From: UBA6109 sp964506465
Lineage (GTDB): Bacteria; Desulfobacterota; Syntrophia; Syntrophales; UBA6109
Assembly (NCBI GenBank): GCA_964506465.1
Contig: CAZDLM010000041.1
Coordinates: 1 to 28,701, forward strand
DNA length: 28,701 bases
Reading direction: 5' to 3'
Positions 14,625-21,642 of this stretch are shown one piece after another. The notes below the pieces were generated by a model, which saw only the letters and a program-made list of their open reading frames with translations, ran no database searches and was not told the DNA's origin. Position 1 is the first letter of the stretch, and each line of letters starts with the position of its first letter. A program made the translations under genes and the position numbers.

Positions 14625-14930
14625 TCAGGCAAAAAGGTCGATGATCGACTCTCCCACCATCTTCTCGGCAATCTTCTCCCCGCTCACATCGTAGGCGCCT
14701 TTTTCGATCCGCTCCTGGAGTTCCTGCACCTTTTCTTCACGTACCTCCGGGAGTTCGGATACCGCGTCCTTGAGCTGCTGGATTTCCCTTGCCTTGGTGG
14801 AAAGATCGACCTTCTCTTCGGGAGACTTGAAACCGTTCACCTGCTTTTCGGTTTCCTGGCGCGTCCCGTCGGCACGCTGATACTGCTGAACCAACGGGGC
14901 CGCCATATCCTTGACATCTGTTACCTTCAT
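14625..14930 (-). CDS. flgM: Anti-sigma-28 factor FlgM
   Basis: A 101-residue protein with the conserved C-terminal sigma-binding half: EKVDLSTKAREIQQLKDAV, then REEKVQELQERIEKGAYDV and EKIAEKMVGESIIDLF. The N-terminal ~40 residues are charged and likely disordered, as known for FlgM. It holds FliA inactive until the hook is done and FlgM is secreted out. It is the first gene behind the FliA promoter at 14964-14991, giving a feedback loop. A GAGGAG SD lies about 9 nt before ATG. A 119-nt gap separates it from flgN and holds no further signal I can support. Confidence 0.95.
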   Translation of the reverse strand: MKVTDVKDMAAPLVQQYQRADGTRQETEKQVNGFKSPEEKVDLSTKAREIQQLKDAVSELPEVREEKVQELQERIEKGAYDVSGEKIAEKMVGESIIDLFA

Positions 14931-14963
14931 ATCTCCGTCTCCTCGCGTGTGATCTTAACACAC

Positions 14964-14991
14964 CTATCGGCAAGTTTGTGCAGATACTTTA
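14964..14991 (-). promoter_or_regulatory. Sigma-28 (FliA) promoter of flgM-flgNKL-csrA-fliW
   Basis: On the minus strand, TAAAGTAT (14991-14984), a 12-nt spacer, then GCCGATAG (14971-14964). It lies 33 nt before the flgM start and just beyond the flgJ stop. Spacing is the same as at the fliC, fliD and flaG promoters. Confidence 0.82.
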
Positions 14992-15010
14992 ACTTTATTT
15001 TTGCGGACCG

Positions 15011-15340
15011 TCATTTTTGCGGCCCCCGGTTCAGTTGTTCGAACAGGATTTTCTGGAGGCCCAGGCCTTTTGCCTGACCTGCCGCCTCCTCGGAGATCTT
15101 CTGGTCCATCAGCATTTCGTAGGTATCCTGCCCCGTGACCTTTCCTATCACCCCTCCTGCGGGAACCGTCTTCCGCATGGTCTTGAGCATGTAATAGGTG
15201 AAAACGGCTTCGAAATCCTTGCAGGCCTTCTTCAACTGCCGCTCTTGCTTCAGATCATCCGCCGTTCGCGCGGCCTCCTTGCCCGCCCCTTCTCCGGCGG
15301 CGGAAATAGCCGATATCGGAATACCGCTTATTTGATTCAT
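15011..15340 (-). CDS. flgJ: Rod-binding protein FlgJ, N-terminal-domain only
   Basis: A 109-residue protein matching the rod-cap half of FlgJ: LKKACKDFEAVFTYYMLKTM, TYEMLMDQKISEEAAGQA, and a final GLGLQKILFEQL. It lacks the C-terminal peptidoglycan hydrolase domain of enteric FlgJ (~313 residues); many non-enteric bacteria have this short form and use a separate muramidase. It helps assemble the rod in the periplasm. It follows flgI by 18 nt and ends the rod/ring operon just before the flgM promoter. An AGGAAAAAGGA-type SD precedes the ATG. Confidence 0.92.
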   Translation of the reverse strand: MNQISGIPISAISAAGEGAGKEAARTADDLKQERQLKKACKDFEAVFTYYMLKTMRKTVPAGGVIGKVTGQDTYEMLMDQKISEEAAGQAKGLGLQKILFEQLNRGPQK

Positions 15341-15358
15341 TCCTTTTTCCTAATCTTC

Positions 15359-16522
15359 TCAAATCAGACGAAGATCCGCCTGAAGAGCGCCGGCTGCCTT
15401 AATGGTCTGCAGGATCGTGATGAGGTCGCGGGGCGTTACGCCGATGGCGTTGAGCGCCTTGACGACCTCCTGGATGGTGACCCCTTTGGAAACCACCATC
15501 AGTTGCTTCTGTTCTTCCCCCACCCCTACGGTCTTGTCCGTCGTGACGACCGTCTGGCCGCCGGGCGCGACAATGGTGCCGCTCTTGTCGGCCATCACCG
15601 GCGGACTGCCGGCAGGCGGTGCGGGCGCAAAAGGAAGCGGCTGCGACACCTTCTGCTCCTCCTTGATCTGGACGCTGAGATTCCCGTGGGCGATTGCCAC
15701 CGTGGAAATGCGCACGTTTTCCCCCATGACGACCGTACCCGTCTTCTCGTTCATGACGACGACGGCTGTTGAATCCACGGGAACATCGAGGCTTTCGATC
15801 TGCGGAATCAGGTCGACCATCGTCCCCGAGAAGGCGGCCTTGAGTTTCAATGCCACCGTCCGCGAATCGACCTGCCGGGCATTCACGTAGGGATTGTTCT
15901 GCGCGACGATTTCCGTCAGACGTTTGGCGGTTGTGAAGTCCGGCGAATGGAGGTTGAGGGTGAACGCCCTGTTCCGGTCCAGTTCATGTTTAAGTTCGCG
16001 CTCGACGAATGCTCCGTTCGCGATAAATCCCACGCTTGTGTGATTCTTCGTTACGCTCCCTCCGGCGCCGCCGGCGGAGAACCCCCCGAGCGTCAGCGGA
16101 CCCTGGGCGACGGCGTAGATCTCCCCGTCCGCTCCGCGGAGCGGCGTCATCAGGAGGGTGCCTCCCTGGAGGCTCTTCGCATCGCCGATGGAAGAGACAC
16201 TCACGTCGATCCGAGTTCCGATTCTGGAGAACGCGGGAAGATTCGCGGTGACCATCGCTGCCGCGATATTGTCGGCCTTGAGGGTCTTGTCTTTCGTCGA
16301 AAGCCCCTGGCGGCTGAGCAGGTTCGCCAGCGTCTCCTTGGTGAAGCCGTTCTTGACGTCGTCCCCCGTGCCCGCCAGTCCGACGACGAGTCCGTATCCG
16401 ATCAGCTGGTTGTCGCGGACGCCGCCGATTTCGGCAATGTCCTTGATCCTCGCCGCTTCGGCGCACGTGCCGGACAGGAATGCGGCCAAGAGAAGAAGAG
16501 AAAGCCCGATCTTGATCTTCAT
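15359..16522 (-). CDS. flgI: Flagellar P-ring protein FlgI
   Basis: A 387-residue secreted protein. The start chosen is MKIKIGLSLLLLAAFL, a Sec signal peptide that ends near CAEA at about residues 20-23; longer in-frame starts (such as 16543 or 16618) would read through repeat DNA and break the signal peptide. The mature start ARIKDIAEIGGVRDNQLIGY and VVGLAGTGDD is diagnostic for FlgI, which forms the P-ring in the peptidoglycan layer. The end LITILQTIKAAGALQADL is also typical. The SD before 16522 is weak, and repeat-derived DNA begins only about 30 nt upstream, so translation may have been disturbed by that insertion. Confidence 0.93.
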   Translation of the reverse strand: MKIKIGLSLLLLAAFLSGTCAEAARIKDIAEIGGVRDNQLIGYGLVVGLAGTGDDVKNGFTKETLANLLSRQGLSTKDKTLKADNIAAAMVTANLPAFSRIGTRIDVSVSSIGDAKSLQGGTLLMTPLRGADGEIYAVAQGPLTLGGFSAGGAGGSVTKNHTSVGFIANGAFVERELKHELDRNRAFTLNLHSPDFTTAKRLTEIVAQNNPYVNARQVDSRTVALKLKAAFSGTMVDLIPQIESLDVPVDSTAVVVMNEKTGTVVMGENVRISTVAIAHGNLSVQIKEEQKVSQPLPFAPAPPAGSPPVMADKSGTIVAPGGQTVVTTDKTVGVGEEQKQLMVVSKGVTIQEVVKALNAIGVTPRDLITILQTIKAAGALQADLRLI

Positions 16523-16550
16523 GATTTCACCGTTTCCGTTCATACAGCCT

Positions 16551-16571
16551 GCCCTGAGCCTGTCGAAGGGC
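16551..16571. repeat. REP-like CCCTGAGCCTGTCGAAGGG sequence
   Basis: Imperfect inverted sequence with GCCCT/AGGGC ends. The same kind of sequence (TTCGACAGGCTCAGGG) is common as an intergenic repeat in many bacterial genomes. It joins directly onto the duplicated flgH tail at 16571-16628 and lies close to the flgI start. Confidence 0.65.
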
Positions 16572-16628
16572 GCAGACGGGTGTTTTTCAACAGTCCGGCT
16601 AAAATGGCCATACCCCATCCACTACCCC
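16571..16628. repeat. Direct repeat of flgH 3' end plus palindromic element end (copy)
   Basis: Positions 16571-16615 match 16763-16807 exactly for 45 nt, and the similarity runs on for about another 12 nt with a few changes. The unit includes the element end (TTTTTCAACAGTCC) and, read on the minus strand, a copy of the last codons of flgH (WVWPF and stop). It is not part of a functional gene. Confidence 0.85.
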
Positions 16629-16667
16629 TTCCCGCCTGTTCTAGATCTATGCAGCTCACTTTTCCGA

Positions 16668-16788
16668 GGACTGTTCAAAAATGCCTGGCTGCAAGGCTCC
16701 GAAATCCTGAGGAGTGAGGCGTACTGTATGTACGCCGCAGCGACCGAGGGATGAGGAAACGCCGCAGACGGGTGTTTTTCAACAGTCC
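16668..16788. mobile_element. ~121-bp palindromic (MITE-like) repeat, copy 1
   Basis: Bounded by a near-perfect inverted repeat, GGACTGTTCAAAAA at 16668-16681 and TTTTTCAACAGTCC at 16775-16788 (one mismatch). Its core, GCGTAC at 16719-16724 and GTACGC at 16730-16735, is a second palindrome. A related copy in opposite orientation is at 19016-19135. There is no coding capacity. It lies between flgH and flgI, so it is transcribed within the rod/ring operon. Confidence 0.8.
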
Positions 16789-16790
16789 GG

Positions 16791-17477
16791 CTAAAATGGC
16801 CATACCCAGTCCACCACCCTCGTCAACCAGCCGGGCCGCATCTTGTCGTTGATCACCCCTTCCCCCGTGTAGATGATCCTGGCGTCGGCGATATAGCGCG
16901 ACGTGATTGTATTTTCCGTGGTGATGTCCTCGGGCCGAATCACCCCCGTGATAACGAGGTACTGGTCTTCGGCATTGACCGTCAACTGCCGCTTGCCCTC
17001 AATAATCAGGTTCCCGTTGTCCATGATGTCGACGACGCGGGCGGACAGGCGCGCATCGAGCTTTCCGCCTCGCTTCGTGTCGCCGGTTCCCTTGAGCGAG
17101 TTGTTCGAGGATCCTCCGACGCTGATTTTGCCCCCCATATTGGCGTTCCGATTCAGAATGGACTGATCCAGACCCAGCAGGGCCGATATGCCCGTCGACG
17201 TAGAGGTATCCCGAGCGGTATTCGTGCTGGCGGTATTTCCGCCTTCCGCATCCTCTTCGATGATGATCGTCACGATGTCGTTGACGTACCGCGCCTTTGC
17301 GTCGGCAAAGAGAGAATTCTTGGCATTTTCACCGGGCCAGATCGAGCCCGCCTGAGGCTGCGGTCGAACGATCTGGGGGCTCGGCGCGAGCGGCGCGACC
17401 TTGAGCATCTCGGCTTGGGGGGCGCAGCCGATCATCAGGACCGCGCAAAAAGCTCCCAGGAATTCCACTCTTCTCAT
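16791..17477 (-). CDS. flgH: Flagellar L-ring lipoprotein FlgH
   Basis: A 228-residue lipoprotein. The start at 17477 (MRRVEFLGAFCAVLMIGC) gives a lipobox LMIG-C with Cys18 as the lipidated residue; an earlier in-frame start at 17531 would spoil the signal. SD GGGGGAGA precedes it. Diagnostic parts are GSIWPGENAKNSLFADAKA, VNDIVTIIIEE, SLKGTGDTKRGG, RVVDIMDNGNLIIEGKRQL and the final RVVDWVWPF. FlgH makes the L-ring in the outer membrane. Its last codons and stop are part of the duplicated 58-bp unit, and the repeat element begins 2 nt after its stop. Confidence 0.95.
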   Translation of the reverse strand: MRRVEFLGAFCAVLMIGCAPQAEMLKVAPLAPSPQIVRPQPQAGSIWPGENAKNSLFADAKARYVNDIVTIIIEEDAEGGNTASTNTARDTSTSTGISALLGLDQSILNRNANMGGKISVGGSSNNSLKGTGDTKRGGKLDARLSARVVDIMDNGNLIIEGKRQLTVNAEDQYLVITGVIRPEDITTENTITSRYIADARIIYTGEGVINDKMRPGWLTRVVDWVWPF

Positions 17478-17487
17478 GATCTCCCCC

Positions 17488-18213
17488 TCAGAACTCCACC
17501 CTGACGACGGATGCGCTTTCCACACGGGCATAAACGATTTTCTTCGAAGAGATATTCTGGACGCGTATCATCTGGCCGTTCGCCCCGTCTTCCTCAGTCA
17601 AGCCGACTGTGTGGACATTCATGAACTTGTTTTCAAGCACGATCCGTACCATCTTCCCCTTCTTGACGACGGGGACATCCTTCACCATGGAACGCCGGAC
17701 CTCCATGTTCTGCCAGAGGTCCGTGCCGAGCTTCTTCCCGACCACGTCGGCGGGATCCGTGAAGACCTGATAAGGCGTCCTCCGCATCCACTTCTTCGCC
17801 ACCATGACGTCTTCCGGAAAAAGAATTTCGTCGCGGCGCAGCGCCCGCTTGGCTACGACGATATCCATCAGGACCTCGATCTTCGCCGTGATATGCTTCT
17901 GCCGCACCGGAAGGCCGTTCACGAGGAACTTCACCATGTACGTGCTGTCGCCCAGAAAGCGGTCATCGGTGCGCCCCGAAATGGAATAGGAAAAATTTTC
18001 CGACGGCAGCACGACATCGTCGAGCCTTCCTGTGATCTCGAATCGCGCACAGCCCGGCGCCCACGGCATATTGGAATCGATATAGTCGCTGACCATGGCC
18101 CGGACGCGCTCTGCGTCCACTTTGTAGGAAACGGGCGGCGCAGAAAAGGCCGGCGTAGTCGCCGCCAGGACCATCGCCAGCGCGATGCAGCAAAGAAGTT
18201 TTCCCTGCCTCAT
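17488..18213 (-). CDS. flgA: P-ring assembly chaperone FlgA
   Basis: A 241-residue periplasmic protein with a signal peptide (LLCCIALAMVLAATTPAFSA). The C-terminal SAF-like domain is recognised from IVVAKRALRRDEILFPEDVM, VGKKLGTDL and VVKKGKMVRIVLENKFMNVH, and ends with RVQNISSKKIVYARV. FlgA assists FlgI polymerisation. The position between flgG and flgH is typical outside the enterics. SD AAGAGGT lies ~9 nt before ATG. It ends 10 nt before flgH. Confidence 0.93.
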   Translation of the reverse strand: MRQGKLLCCIALAMVLAATTPAFSAPPVSYKVDAERVRAMVSDYIDSNMPWAPGCARFEITGRLDDVVLPSENFSYSISGRTDDRFLGDSTYMVKFLVNGLPVRQKHITAKIEVLMDIVVAKRALRRDEILFPEDVMVAKKWMRRTPYQVFTDPADVVGKKLGTDLWQNMEVRRSMVKDVPVVKKGKMVRIVLENKFMNVHTVGLTEEDGANGQMIRVQNISSKKIVYARVESASVVRVEF

Positions 18214-18218
18214 GTTGA

Positions 18219-19001
18219 TTACCTCTTGAGGTTATTGATCAGTTGCAGCATGGAATCGGCCGTTTGAATCGCTTTGGAGTTGATCTCGTAGGCCCGCTGC
18301 CCGACGATCATCTTCACCATTTCCTCGATCACGCTTACGTTGGACATCTCCAGATAGCGCTGGGTGATCGTTCCCATCCCATCCACGCTCGGATTCGCCA
18401 GGACCGGATCCCCGGAGGCCTGGGTCTTATCGTAGAGGTTCCGCCCCATGCTGGTGAGGCCCGCCGGATTCATGAACTTCGCAAGCTCGACGCGGCCCGT
18501 CGCCAGCGGGGTCCCGGCATTGTCCGTGGCCGACCAGGTCCCGCCGCTGTCGATCGTGAAAACCGTGGCGTTTGCGGGAACCGTGATGTTCGGGACCAGC
18601 TTCAGACCCTCGGAATTGCAGACCGCTCCGTCCTTGTTGAGTTTCAGGCTTCCGGCCCGCGAATAGAGCGTTTTTCCGTTGTCGTCGAACTGGAAGAAGC
18701 CGTCGCCCTCTATCGCCCAGTCAAATGTATTGCCCGTCTGCTGGTAATCGCCCTGAGTGAAGATTTTCTGTGTCGCCACCGGCTTCACTCCCATGCCGAT
18801 CTCGATCCCGGCGGGAATCTGATTTCCGCCCGATGTCTCCGCGCCGGACTTCGCGGTGATCTGGTACATGAGATCCTGAAAATCCGCCCGGGACTTCTTG
18901 AAGCCCGGGGTGTTGACGTTGGCGAGGTTGTTCGCCACGACATCCTGGTCCAGCTGCTGGGCGACCATGCCGGTCGCCGCCGTATACAGTGATCGAATCA
19001 T
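18219..19001 (-). CDS. flgG: Distal rod protein FlgG
   Basis: A 260-residue protein, the usual FlgG length. Diagnostic motifs: MIRSLYTAATGMVAQQLDQD, VVANNLANVNTPGFKKSRAD, GIEIGMGVKP, FTQGDYQQTGNTFDWAIEG with GDGFFQF, and the C-terminal YLEMSNVSVIEEMVKMI, GQRAYEINSKAIQTAD. Signal-free export by the flagellar type III system. The strong SD AGGAGGGG (+ coordinates 19006-19013) lies 4-5 nt before ATG and almost touches repeat copy 2, which starts at 19016, so flgG retains its own ribosome site despite the insertion. Confidence 0.97.
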   Translation of the reverse strand: MIRSLYTAATGMVAQQLDQDVVANNLANVNTPGFKKSRADFQDLMYQITAKSGAETSGGNQIPAGIEIGMGVKPVATQKIFTQGDYQQTGNTFDWAIEGDGFFQFDDNGKTLYSRAGSLKLNKDGAVCNSEGLKLVPNITVPANATVFTIDSGGTWSATDNAGTPLATGRVELAKFMNPAGLTSMGRNLYDKTQASGDPVLANPSVDGMGTITQRYLEMSNVSVIEEMVKMIVGQRAYEINSKAIQTADSMLQLINNLKR

Positions 19002-19015
19002 TATTCCCCTCCTGC

Positions 19016-19135
19016 GGCTGTTGAAAAACGCCTGCCTGCCGCGTTTCCCTCATCACTCGCCTTCCGGCGTACATCCCAGTACACCTCACGGCTCAGGATT
19101 TCGGGAGCCTCGCACCCAGGCCTTTTTGAACAGCC
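19016..19135. mobile_element. ~120-bp palindromic (MITE-like) repeat, copy 2
   Basis: Starts GGCTGTTGAAAAA and ends TTTTTGAACAGCC, giving inverted ends with one mismatch. Inside it shares GCGTACAT...GTAC and CTCAGGATTTCGGGAGCCT with the reverse complement of copy 1 at 16668-16788, so the two belong to one family in opposite orientation. It lies between flgF and flgG. Confidence 0.8.
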
Positions 19136-19155
19136 TCGCAAATCATTGACAATTC

Positions 19156-19848
19156 CTATACGAGCTTGCCGACCCGGTTCGTGGAAAGGCGATCCATGTC
19201 CGACAAGTTCTGAATGAGCTTCGCGTACGTTTCGAATGTTCTTTGAATTTCGATCATGGCCACCATATGCTCCACCACGCGGGCATTGGAACGTTCAAGG
19301 TGGCCGGGAGCGAATTTGACGTCGGCCGCCTTCTTGGGCGCGGCCTCTCCGACGTTGACGAAGAGCCCATCGCCCTGCTTCTTCAGATCCGTGAGGTTTG
19401 CAAAGCGCAGGACCTTGAGCTTGTCCCCTGCGGCCCCGTCCACAACGACGGTCCCGGCGTCGTCGATCCGCACGTCCGTGCCCCGCGCGGTAATCCGCCC
19501 GCGTTCCCCCAGCACGGGCATCCCTTCATCCGTCACCAGTTCCTTTTTTGCGTTGAGCAAAAAGCTGCCCTTGCGCGTATAGGCCGGACCGTTCTTCGTC
19601 TGGACGGCAAAGAACCCTTCTCCCTGAAGGGCAACGTCCAGGGCATTGCCCGTTCGCTCGAGAGCACCCTGCGAATGGTCGATATTTTGGAGGACGTCGG
19701 CGAAGCGCGACGGCTCGGCAGCCCGTATATGAAGATATTGGGCCTTGAATCCCGGCGTCGCCGCATTGGCCAGGTTGTGGGCGATGGAATCGAGTTGACG
19801 AATCTTCTCGTTGCTGAGGTTTGCAAGATCCTGAATCGTGTAATTCAT
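19156..19848 (-). CDS. flgF: Proximal rod protein FlgF
   Basis: A 230-residue rod protein with the FlgF/FlgG fold: LDSIAHNLANAATPGFKAQY, QGALERTGNALDVALQGEGF with FAVQT, a YTRKGSFLLNA motif, and the C-terminal HLERSNARVVEHMVAMIEIQ with TFETYAKLIQ. Placement directly upstream of flgG and the ALDVALQGEGFFAV signature favour FlgF over other rod proteins. SD GGAGG lies about 10 nt before ATG. It is the first gene behind the sigma-54 promoter at 19881-19896, so it heads the flgFGAHIJ operon. Confidence 0.93.
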   Translation of the reverse strand: MNYTIQDLANLSNEKIRQLDSIAHNLANAATPGFKAQYLHIRAAEPSRFADVLQNIDHSQGALERTGNALDVALQGEGFFAVQTKNGPAYTRKGSFLLNAKKELVTDEGMPVLGERGRITARGTDVRIDDAGTVVVDGAAGDKLKVLRFANLTDLKKQGDGLFVNVGEAAPKKAADVKFAPGHLERSNARVVEHMVAMIEIQRTFETYAKLIQNLSDMDRLSTNRVGKLV

Positions 19849-19880
19849 GAAACGTTCGCCTCCGGCCTTGCAGACGGATT

Positions 19881-19896
19881 TGCAACACGTGTGCCA
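19881..19896 (-). promoter_or_regulatory. Sigma-54 promoter of flgFGAHIJ
   Basis: On the minus strand the sequence reads TGGCACACGTGTTGCA. The GG and GC doublets are 10 nt apart, as sigma-54 requires (-24/-12), and both boxes match the TGGCAC / TTGCA consensus. It lies 33 nt before the flgF start, so the leader would be short. The rest of the 19849-20061 gap shows no gene. Confidence 0.82.
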
Positions 19897-20061
19897 CCGG
19901 GAAGGATAGGTCTTTTTCGCGCCACCTATTTCGCTAGATAATGAATATTGCTAAGATTTATTTTAATGGCCTTCGATGAAACGAGGAGGGGAACATCCCT
20001 GCGCGGAGCGTTGAATCCTTCGCGGCGGCCGGTGCGGCATTTTTTTCCGGGTATTTTCTCT

Positions 20062-20379
20062 TCAGGCGCCCTTTTGTTCTCTCCAGGCGTCGTTGAGCGT
20101 GTAGACGAAGGCGAGAATTTCGGCGACGGCCCGGTACAGTTCCATCGGGATCTGCTCGTCCAGATCGAGCTTCGCCAGCATCTCCGCCAGGGCCGGATCC
20201 GCCGTGACGGGAATGCCGTGTTTGCGGGCAATCTCCAGAATCTTTTCGGCGACGGCGCCGCGCCCTTTCGCCGCAAGGATCGGCGCTTCATCCTTCGCAC
20301 CGTCATATTTCAGGGCGGCGGCCAGCAGTTGGCGTTTGCCGCTCTTCCCGCGCCCGCCTTTCTCTTCTTTCCGTTTCAT
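20062..20379 (-). CDS. fhlB: FhlB (FlhB C-terminal-domain homologue)
   Basis: About 105 residues. The start ATG at 20379 is chosen over a TTG at 20388 because the GAAGGGA SD is too close to the TTG. The region AAALKYDGAKDEAPILAAKG, EKILEIARKHGIPV, then LAEMLAKLDLDEQIPMELYR with AVAEILAFVY lines up with the cytoplasmic tail of FlhB just after its cleavage site. The NPTH autocleavage motif and all transmembrane segments are missing. Family knowledge: such stand-alone FhlB proteins can replace the FlhB tail and affect substrate-specificity switching. Placement beside the fliK-like gene suits that. Confidence 0.85.
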   Translation of the reverse strand: MKRKEEKGGRGKSGKRQLLAAALKYDGAKDEAPILAAKGRGAVAEKILEIARKHGIPVTADPALAEMLAKLDLDEQIPMELYRAVAEILAFVYTLNDAWREQKGA

Positions 20380-20415
20380 CGGCGGCAACTTCCCTTCAAT
20401 CCCTGGCAGCGTCGT

Positions 20416-21579
20416 TCACGCAAAGAGATTGACCGAATTCTGATCATACAGGGTCAGAGATTCCAGGAATTCCAGCTTGTCTTCGGCCAGCAGGGGTTTG
20501 GCGACAAAGCGGATCGTTCGAACGTCATACCCCGTCTCCGCAAGCCGATGTCTGAAATCGTCGACCTTTTCGGCGGCAAAATCCCGGAAAGATTCGTCGC
20601 TGCACTTGATCCAACACTCCAGCGTCTTCCCGGCGAGCTTCACGTCGACAATCATCTCTCCCACGGCATCCAGATCCAGCAGGAGAACGATGCGGCTGTT
20701 GCCCTCGCCGCGCCGTCTCCGCTCGGCGTCGCGGTCCACCTGGATATAGACGTCCTGCATCCGTATCCCATCCGCGCATTGAAAAGGGACCTGCAGAAAG
20801 AAGGTGTTGTCCGATTGCCAGCCGACCGCATTCATCACCTGCTGCGTCTCAATCGACTTCACCGAGGCATCCAGGAATTCGAACAGGCTCTTGTATGAAT
20901 GATACGACGAAGTATCCGCCACCTGGGCGATCGCCTGCGAACGCAACTGCTCCGACAACCGGAGCAGTAAGCCCTTCAGGCTTTCCTCCGGCTTGAGAGA
21001 TACCTTTCGCCTGCCTTCCCGTTCCCCGCCCGAGAGGACCTTCAGAAGATCCGCTTCCATCAGCAGACCCAGTTGGCCCACAAAGTTTTTGACGAACAGC
21101 GTATCCTTCAGATTTCCCTGCGTATAGACAAGTTTGTCGACGAGCAGCAGGATGTCCGCTATCAGTTTTTGCATTGCAGGCTGCTTGAGAGAGGGCAGGT
21201 TGCCGGTCGAGAAGGCCTCCGCCAAGTTTGCGAACAGGCGGGCCAGGGACTGCGGCTGGGAGCGCTGCAGACGAAGATAGCCGCCGACCTTCTCCGCATC
21301 GGACATCTCCGCGCTCAGGACCTGCAGAAGAATCTTCGGTTCCACCTCTTCGACGCGCACGACCAGGCGATCGCCCGCGCGCAGAGCGACCGAGGATTCA
21401 GCCAGCATGGTGTTTCCCCTGACTTCGAGCAGCACGCGGCGGGAGTCGATGATGTTGGCGACGAAGGCTTCCAGGGTGTTGCCGACGGCGAGCCCGGCCG
21501 AGGCGCTCGGCGGGGCCGTAATCGGAAAGGGATTTTGAACCGGCTGCGGGGCGATGCCGGTGACGTTCCGGACGGACAT
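20416..21579 (-). CDS. FliK-like hook-length control protein
   Basis: A 387-residue protein. It lacks a signal peptide. The N-terminal ~35 residues are Pro/Ala rich and disordered, followed by a beta-rich segment (LLEVRGNTMLAESS, LRAGDRLVVRVEEVEPKILL) and a helical middle. The C-terminal ~110 residues (IVLLLDLDAVGEMIVDVKLA, CWIKCSDESFRDFAAEK, FRHRLAETGYDVRTIRF) resemble the FliK C-terminal domain. FliK measures hook length and switches FlhB specificity from hook to filament substrates. Position next to fhlB supports the call, but the similarity is moderate, so no symbol is given. Confidence 0.6.
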   Translation of the reverse strand: MSVRNVTGIAPQPVQNPFPITAPPSASAGLAVGNTLEAFVANIIDSRRVLLEVRGNTMLAESSVALRAGDRLVVRVEEVEPKILLQVLSAEMSDAEKVGGYLRLQRSQPQSLARLFANLAEAFSTGNLPSLKQPAMQKLIADILLLVDKLVYTQGNLKDTLFVKNFVGQLGLLMEADLLKVLSGGEREGRRKVSLKPEESLKGLLLRLSEQLRSQAIAQVADTSSYHSYKSLFEFLDASVKSIETQQVMNAVGWQSDNTFFLQVPFQCADGIRMQDVYIQVDRDAERRRRGEGNSRIVLLLDLDAVGEMIVDVKLAGKTLECWIKCSDESFRDFAAEKVDDFRHRLAETGYDVRTIRFVAKPLLAEDKLEFLESLTLYDQNSVNLFA

Positions 21580-21642
21580 CAGATCTTTTCATCCTTGACG
21601 GCATCATGAGACGTCCGCGTGCCCGCGTTGTGCAGGCGTCTC

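Noticed and set aside
16523..16618. Longer flgI start at 16618
   Set aside because: The extra residues come from the duplicated flgH tail and REP-like DNA (including a PFDRLRAG-type translation of the repeat) and would ruin the signal peptide.
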